From assembly GCA_002415785.1 (NCBI GenBank), contig DIAJ01000035.1, forward strand, positions 25,337 to 43,803: DNA of 18,467 bases. The letters run 5' to 3'. A model generated the notes under the pieces. It had not been told where the DNA came from. It ran no database searches and saw nothing but the letters and a program-made list of their open reading frames with translations. Within the stretch, counting starts at the first letter, position 1. Every line of letters begins with the position of its first letter. Shown piece by piece: positions 13,628-18,467 of the stretch. A program made the translations under genes and the position numbers. Origin of the DNA: Flavobacteriales bacterium UBA5081. Lineage in GTDB: Bacteria > Bacteroidota > Bacteroidia > Flavobacteriales_E > Vicingaceae.

Positions 13628-14743
13628 ATGAGCAACTTTAAATCCTTAGGAGTTCCGTCGCACTTCGTGAAAGCACTAAATGAGATTAACATTTTACAGC
13701 CTACAGAAGTACAGGAAAAAGTTATTCCCTATTTATTGGAGTTTAATGGAGACCTTATTGTTCAGTCTCCCACGGGAACGGGAAAGACCATTGCCTTTGG
13801 TTTGCCCTTGATTAATAGAGTTAATCCCAAAAACAAAGGAGTTCAAGCGCTGATTTTGACGCCTAGCCGAGAGTTAGGGATTCAAATTTCAAAGCATTTA
13901 TTTAAGCTCACTAAGTATTTGCCGGATAAAGTTTTTGTTGAAGCGGTATATGGTGGAGAGCATATTATCAAGCAAATAGAAGCGCTAAAGCGTCCCACAC
14001 ATATCATTGTAGCCACGCCGGGACGCTTAAAGGATTTATGTCAGCGGAAAGATGTGGATTTGAGTGGAGTAAGAACGGTAGTGTTAGATGAGGCTGATGA
14101 AATGTTGAGCATGGGTTTTAAGGAAGAAGTCGATTTTCTGTTGAAGCAAACCCAAAGTCAGAGAGACACTTGGATGTTTTCAGCCAGTATGCCGGCGGAT
14201 GTTTTGGACTTGATTCGATTGCATTTTAAGAAAGGAGCGGAGCGTATCCGCATTGAGAAGAACAATTTAGTGAATAAAAACATTGAACACCGTTATATAT
14301 TAACGTCAATTGAAGGTAAAAACGATTTGATTCTTCAATTCTTAAGAGCTAAAGTAGGCGAGAGAGGTGTTATTTTTTGCAGAACCAAAAAAGGAGCTCA
14401 GCTTTTGGCAAAACAACTGCAATCTAAAAACATAAAAACCGACGCCATTCACGGAGATTTAAAACAAAAGGAACGCGACAAAGTGATGCGCGCTTTTGTC
14501 AATAAAAATTTGAATGTTTTGGTAGCAACCGACGTGGCAGCAAGAGGAATTGATGTAGAGAACCTGGCATTTGTGATTCATCATCAATTGCCGGAGAAAG
14601 AAGAATATTACATTCACCGCAGCGGTAGAACTGCCAGAGCCGGCAAAGAAGGACTTTCTTTAGCATTAATCACACCGCCGGAGGAAAAGTATATTGTTAG
14701 CTTAGGGAAAAAGTTGGGCATTATGATTCGGTCGTTTAAATAG
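13628..14743 (+). CDS. DEAD-box ATP-dependent RNA helicase (short, core-only form)
   Basis: A 371-aa cytoplasmic RNA helicase from the ATG at 13628. The frame is open to 13592, but a promoter element overlaps that start. All core motifs are visible: a Q motif around INILQPTEVQEKVIP (20-34), Walker A SPTGTGKT (47-54), TPSREL (78-83), ATPGRL (129-134), DEAD (154-157), motif III SAS (185-187) where SAT is usual, IHGDL (274-278), VATDVAARGID (299-309) and HRSGRTARAG (330-339). It unwinds short RNA duplexes, as in ribosome assembly or mRNA turnover. It stops soon after the second RecA domain, without the basic tail or DbpA-type RNA-binding domain of many relatives. It is alone on the plus strand. 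Confidence 0.92.
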   Translation: MSNFKSLGVPSHFVKALNEINILQPTEVQEKVIPYLLEFNGDLIVQSPTGTGKTIAFGLPLINRVNPKNKGVQALILTPSRELGIQISKHLFKLTKYLPDKVFVEAVYGGEHIIKQIEALKRPTHIIVATPGRLKDLCQRKDVDLSGVRTVVLDEADEMLSMGFKEEVDFLLKQTQSQRDTWMFSASMPADVLDLIRLHFKKGAERIRIEKNNLVNKNIEHRYILTSIEGKNDLILQFLRAKVGERGVIFCRTKKGAQLLAKQLQSKNIKTDAIHGDLKQKERDKVMRAFVNKNLNVLVATDVAARGIDVENLAFVIHHQLPEKEEYYIHRSGRTARAGKEGLSLALITPPEEKYIVSLGKKLGIMIRSFK

Positions 14744-15028
14744 GTTAAATTCAATTGAACTTAATGGAGATATACTTAACAAAGAGTGTTTATGAAACCA
14801 TATTTGGATAATTAGCTTCTCACCTTGCATTTTTGTATTTCTAATAGCCATTACTTGATCAATATTCAAGGACTAATTTCTTGCGCATTTAGTTTTCTAT
14901 GGTATTTATATCATCTAAAGCACCACTAAAGTCATTCGTATTGCCTTTCCCCAAGTTAGATACATACAGAATGAATTGCTAAAAGTGATAAAAAAACGCT
15001 AGCTTATCAAACCATAGATATGGTTTAA
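14744..15028. other. Intergenic region between convergent genes
   Basis: It holds a 20-bp imperfect palindrome around TTCAATTGAA just after the helicase stop codon (about 14746-14763), and the hairpin at 15009-15026 for the opposite gene. I see no credible gene. Confidence 0.4.
15009..15026 (-). terminator. Hairpin terminator candidate of the giant FG-GAP gene
   Basis: AAACCATA-GA-TATGGTTT is an 8-bp perfect inverted repeat (7 bp with a 4-nt loop in practice) just past the stop codon of the minus-strand gene. A run of seven U in the minus-strand transcript begins 12 nt further on (14990-14996), which is further than ideal. Confidence 0.4.
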
Positions 15029-18000
15029 TTAAGGTCTTTGAATGATCAACTTTGAGACATTTTCATGATATTGGAGATAGTATACTCCAGTTGCTAAGAA
15101 TTTTAGGTTAAGGGTGTTTTTTTTGTACTTGATCTTTTTAGAATAGACAATTTTTCCTTTTGTATCGTATATTATTGCAGTTTCTCCAAGAGCAGGTCCA
15201 AGTATTTCTAGGAAAATCGTTCCTGTACTTGGGATAGGGTAAAGTAAATAAGGCGCTTCCTGAGTCAATTCATTTAATCCAACATTACTAATTCGTTTAC
15301 AATAAGAAGTATCAACACAGCCACGGCTGGAGATAATTACTCTATAACTTCCATTTTCTAAAGGGGCAAAAGTAGGGTTAGTACCCGATTGAGTGAGGGT
15401 GTCAGTCTTACAATCGAACCATTCATAATTTGATGCACCTTTTTCGTTCGATGTTAAAGTACCGAAACCTAGATGAATCGAAGTATCAATTGGCACTAAG
15501 TTGAAGACCAAAGAAAGGATAGAATCACAACTCCATCGATTGCGAAGTGTGTCATAATAGGTATTGCTACTATCCATTAATACTCCCCATGGGGTTAATT
15601 CTGCCTTACAAGAACTTTGGTATAAGGTAGTGTCATTTCTATAAAGTGTAAATTCAGTTTTCACCAAGGAGTCACAGCCATTGGCATTGACTAAAGTGTC
15701 GACATAAAGCCCCGAAGTTGACATATAAGTACCAAAACGTGTGGTATCTTCAAAGCAGGAATTTTGATAAAATGTAGTGTCTGTCTTTGATAAACGATCA
15801 AACTGAATATTTAAAACAGAGTCGCAACCATTTACATTGGCAATAGTGTCTTTGTAATTTCCACTCAATGATAGAAGTTTACCGGATGGAGCGGTATAAA
15901 TATCACAGGAGCTGACTGAAAAAGTGGTATCGCTAGGCATAAGTCTCTCGTAATTAATCACTATGACAGAGTCGCAACCGAAATCAGTTTGCAAAGTGTC
16001 AAAAGCGATCTGTGTTGAATCCAAAACTTTTCCTAAAGGGGTAGAGTAGGACTCACAGGATTTAATTATTAAGGTGTCTAGAAATGACGGATAAATATTG
16101 ACTTTGATTTCAAGCAAACTATCTCCACCATTAAAACTAGCTATAGTATCATAGTAAACTCCTGAATTGTCAATGATATAATTGCCACTAGGACTTATTA
16201 CGCTATCGCAAGCATCAAGGCTATATTTAAACTTATTATTTAGATTATTTTCGAAAAGGGAAATGTTTGAACTATTAAATGCAGAAACCAAAATATCTAA
16301 GTCACCATCATTATCTGCATCGGGAGTAGCTATACAATTCCCATAATTAATACTATCAGACAATAATTGCTTATTTCCAAAATTTAAACTGCCTAAGTTT
16401 TTAAACCAAGAGACAGACTGTTCTGAAAGAGCAATAGCCACTAGATCTTCCAAGCCATCATTATCCAAATCTGCAAGAGATATTGCCCCTGCTGAAGGCA
16501 GCCCCGTAGCGATGGTCATTTCATTAGCAAAACCATTGTTATTTTGATTGGCAAAAACGACTAGTGAACTGTCATTCGGTTTAGACATTACAATGTCGAT
16601 GTCATTATCCAAATCTATATCACCTACTGCAACTCCTCTAAACCGTGAATTGTTACTAAGCAAGTTGGGCGAGGAGAAAGCTGTTCCATTCAGATTAGCA
16701 TGCCATTCTGCTGTAGTCTGATCAGCAAAAACAATATCGAGATAATTATCCCCATTTAGATCAGCCAATTCCAGGTATTGTATTCTAAAATTATTGGATG
16801 TAATGGTAGAAGGGGGGGCAAAGCTTTTATTTCCATTGTTTATGATATAACTTAACTTTCTATCATCTTGTGAAGCAATCACTAAGTCAACTAAACTATC
16901 ATTGTTTAAATCCCCAACTCTTAATGAAACAGGATTTAGTAGGTTAGTGGTAATCGTATCTTGAGGACCAAAGTTTCCGGATCCTAGGTTTTCATACCAG
17001 GCTACTAAGCGGTCATTTTTAGAGATTGAGATTAAATCCAGGTCACCATCATTATCTAAGTCACCTGCTTCAATTCCGTTAGGAGTCTTGGCTTTACGAG
17101 ACACGACCCGCATAGTGGTAAAAGCAGTGTCACCTAAATTCTCATAATAACCCAGTTGATTATTGCCATAAGAACTGAATAAAACATCTGAATCGCCATC
17201 GTTATCAAAATCTCCATAAGAAACATTACTCGGCGCATTAAGGACAGACCAGATCGGCTTTGTTTCCCAGGCATTTGGTAAATTATTTTTATGCCAAGCC
17301 AACTGATTTAATTCTCCAACGTTTAAAGCAATCACATCTTTCTGATTATCATTATCCATGTCAGCAACTATTGCTTCAAAAACTAAATTCCCCATACCAT
17401 CTTGAATATTTTGCATCGGACCAAAGGTTTTATTTTGCAAGTTCTCAAACCAAACCACTGAATTTATGCCATTAGAAGCAAGAACCAAATCGAGCGCTCC
17501 ATCGCCATTCAGGTCAGCAGATCTTATGCTGTAACAATGAGCCAAGGTATCTTTTATACTTTTTCGATTTGAAAAGTTATTATTGCCTAAATTTTCATAC
17601 CATCCCACATTAATAGCATTTTGAGAGGCTGTTACCAAATCGTGATCTCCATCGCCATCCAGATCGGCAAGGTGAGCAGAATAGTGGATATTAAAATCAC
17701 TTACAATTACAGTAGGTTGACCAAAAGTCTTATTACCCAAATTTCTATGCAGCCGAAAGTTTCCTCCGTTAAATAGTATGATGTCTTTGAATCCATCAGA
17801 GTCCATATCGCTAATTAGAGGGTAATTAGTACCGTAAGAAGTGATTTGATTAGATCCTGAAAACTGCCCTGAGCCTAAATTTTCATACCAATTTGTTACA
17901 CCAAAAAAGGTGGCTAGTACATCTAAGTCGCCATCATTGTCAAAATCTTCTGTAATAGCTTCAGTAGGGCCACGAGTAAACTCATCGATAATTTTAATGG

Positions 18001-18376
18001 GAGAGAAGGATCCATTTCCCCAGTTTTCATACCATGCTAAAGTCCAGTCGAGTGAAGATACAGAGATAATATCCAATAAACCATCATTATTAAGATCAGC
18101 ACAATGTATAGATTCAGCTAAATCAAGTTCCTTATGACTAATAATGTGGGCAACAAAGGTTTCCGGTTTAATTTGTTCATACCAAAGGACTTGGTTTTCT
18201 CCGCTGTAACCAACTACATCAATATCACCATCGTTGTCCATATCGTGAGCTGCTAACCATTGTCTCATGAAATAGTTAACAGACAGCGACTTTTCTGTGG
18301 GGAAAAGTTGCGCACTAGCATGAGTTGATAAAAGTAATAAGCTAAAAGAACTGAGAATTAATCTTAACTTTTTCAT
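15029..18376 (-). CDS. Giant secreted FG-GAP/VCBS repeat protein with cysteine repeats and T9SS sorting domain
   Basis: A 1115-aa protein from the ATG at 18376, chosen over one at 18427 because it starts a clean signal peptide (MKKLRLILSSFSLLLLSTHA). About residues 25-690 contain 14 FG-GAP/VCBS motifs of Asp-rich calcium-loop type, e.g. DMDNDGDIDVVGYSG and DLDGDGDHDLVTASQ, most followed by a WYENLGSGNFG-like strand. Fourteen blades fit two seven-bladed beta-propellers. Five repeats of about 50 residues follow (about 695-935), each shaped SC..Y..P.G....SG.Y.DTI...GCDS, with a Cys pair in four of them. An Ig-like segment (YEWFDCKTDTLTQSG to GSYRVIISSRG) leads to a T9SS signal (YLLYPIPSTGTIFLEI, IIYDTKGKIVYSKK, LATGVYYLQYHEN). 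It should be displayed or released outside the cell, perhaps for adhesion or ligand binding. Confidence 0.9.
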   Translation of the reverse strand: MKKLRLILSSFSLLLLSTHASAQLFPTEKSLSVNYFMRQWLAAHDMDNDGDIDVVGYSGENQVLWYEQIKPETFVAHIISHKELDLAESIHCADLNNDGLLDIISVSSLDWTLAWYENWGNGSFSPIKIIDEFTRGPTEAITEDFDNDGDLDVLATFFGVTNWYENLGSGQFSGSNQITSYGTNYPLISDMDSDGFKDIILFNGGNFRLHRNLGNKTFGQPTVIVSDFNIHYSAHLADLDGDGDHDLVTASQNAINVGWYENLGNNNFSNRKSIKDTLAHCYSIRSADLNGDGALDLVLASNGINSVVWFENLQNKTFGPMQNIQDGMGNLVFEAIVADMDNDNQKDVIALNVGELNQLAWHKNNLPNAWETKPIWSVLNAPSNVSYGDFDNDGDSDVLFSSYGNNQLGYYENLGDTAFTTMRVVSRKAKTPNGIEAGDLDNDGDLDLISISKNDRLVAWYENLGSGNFGPQDTITTNLLNPVSLRVGDLNNDSLVDLVIASQDDRKLSYIINNGNKSFAPPSTITSNNFRIQYLELADLNGDNYLDIVFADQTTAEWHANLNGTAFSSPNLLSNNSRFRGVAVGDIDLDNDIDIVMSKPNDSSLVVFANQNNNGFANEMTIATGLPSAGAISLADLDNDGLEDLVAIALSEQSVSWFKNLGSLNFGNKQLLSDSINYGNCIATPDADNDGDLDILVSAFNSSNISLFENNLNNKFKYSLDACDSVISPSGNYIIDNSGVYYDTIASFNGGDSLLEIKVNIYPSFLDTLIIKSCESYSTPLGKVLDSTQIAFDTLQTDFGCDSVIVINYERLMPSDTTFSVSSCDIYTAPSGKLLSLSGNYKDTIANVNGCDSVLNIQFDRLSKTDTTFYQNSCFEDTTRFGTYMSTSGLYVDTLVNANGCDSLVKTEFTLYRNDTTLYQSSCKAELTPWGVLMDSSNTYYDTLRNRWSCDSILSLVFNLVPIDTSIHLGFGTLTSNEKGASNYEWFDCKTDTLTQSGTNPTFAPLENGSYRVIISSRGCVDTSYCKRISNVGLNELTQEAPYLLYPIPSTGTIFLEILGPALGETAIIYDTKGKIVYSKKIKYKKNTLNLKFLATGVYYLQYHENVSKLIIQRP

Positions 18377-18467
18377 TTGGCTAATATACATAGAAAAGAG
18401 AATAATTAAAATTATCTTATTAATCACAATTTAACATAATATTAATTATAGGACAAAAGCAGTAATT

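Noticed and set aside
1..18467. tRNA, rRNA, riboswitch, integrase, attachment sites or defence genes
   Set aside because: I looked on both strands of the intergenic stretches and found no cloverleaf, no aptamer I recognise and no integrase-like or nuclease-like reading frame.

Overview
The window (about 18.5 kb, AT-rich) looks like chromosome of a member of Bacteroidota, probably order Flavobacteriales. The clues are three secreted proteins with a C-terminal type IX secretion (T9SS) sorting domain, a SusC/CirA-style TonB-dependent receptor with an N-terminal carboxypeptidase-regulatory-like domain, a transketolase split into two genes, a DUF2490 protein, and TAnnTTTG promoter elements (the Bacteroidota -7 box) 19-39 nt before several starts. 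Extracellular repeats ending in 'GCDS' also resemble those of marine Flavobacteriales. I cannot name a genus.

Layout. (1) 1-2680, minus strand: a TonB-dependent receptor followed by the start of a DtxR-family metal-dependent repressor. Two near-identical 16-bp inverted repeats (pattern TTTAG-N6-CTAAA), one before each gene, suggest a metal-responsive circuit in which the repressor controls both the receptor and itself. (2) 2681-3741: a small XRE-type regulator on the plus strand, preceded by six copies of the operator-like palindrome TTACAAATGTAA (four exact, two with one mismatch). It is followed by a gene-free, repeat-bearing stretch between convergent genes. (3) 3742-7704, minus strand: an apparent operon of a 643-aa exported protein of unknown function, a DUF2490 protein and a class-III PLP aminotransferase. 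The first two overlap by one base. (4) 7860-11156, minus strand: a transketolase operon in which the N- and C-terminal subunit genes are separated by a gene for an exported von Willebrand factor A (VWA) protein. It ends in a clear hairpin terminator. (5) 11163-11571: a gene-free stretch with a possible transposase remnant. (6) 11572-13367, minus strand: two T9SS cargo proteins, one with a LamG-like domain. (7) 13628-14743, plus strand: a short DEAD-box RNA helicase. (8) 15029-18376, minus strand: a giant T9SS cargo protein with 14 FG-GAP/VCBS motifs (probably two seven-bladed propellers), then five cysteine-containing repeats of about 50 residues.

Most genes are ordinary for the lineage. The points most worth checking are the paired DtxR-type operators, the TTACAnnTGTAA array before the XRE gene, the VWA gene lodged inside a split transketolase operon, and the uncharacterised 643-aa/DUF2490/aminotransferase operon. 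I see no CRISPR array, tRNA, rRNA, intact insertion sequence or defence island. All family assignments come from reading motifs by eye; no database search was run.
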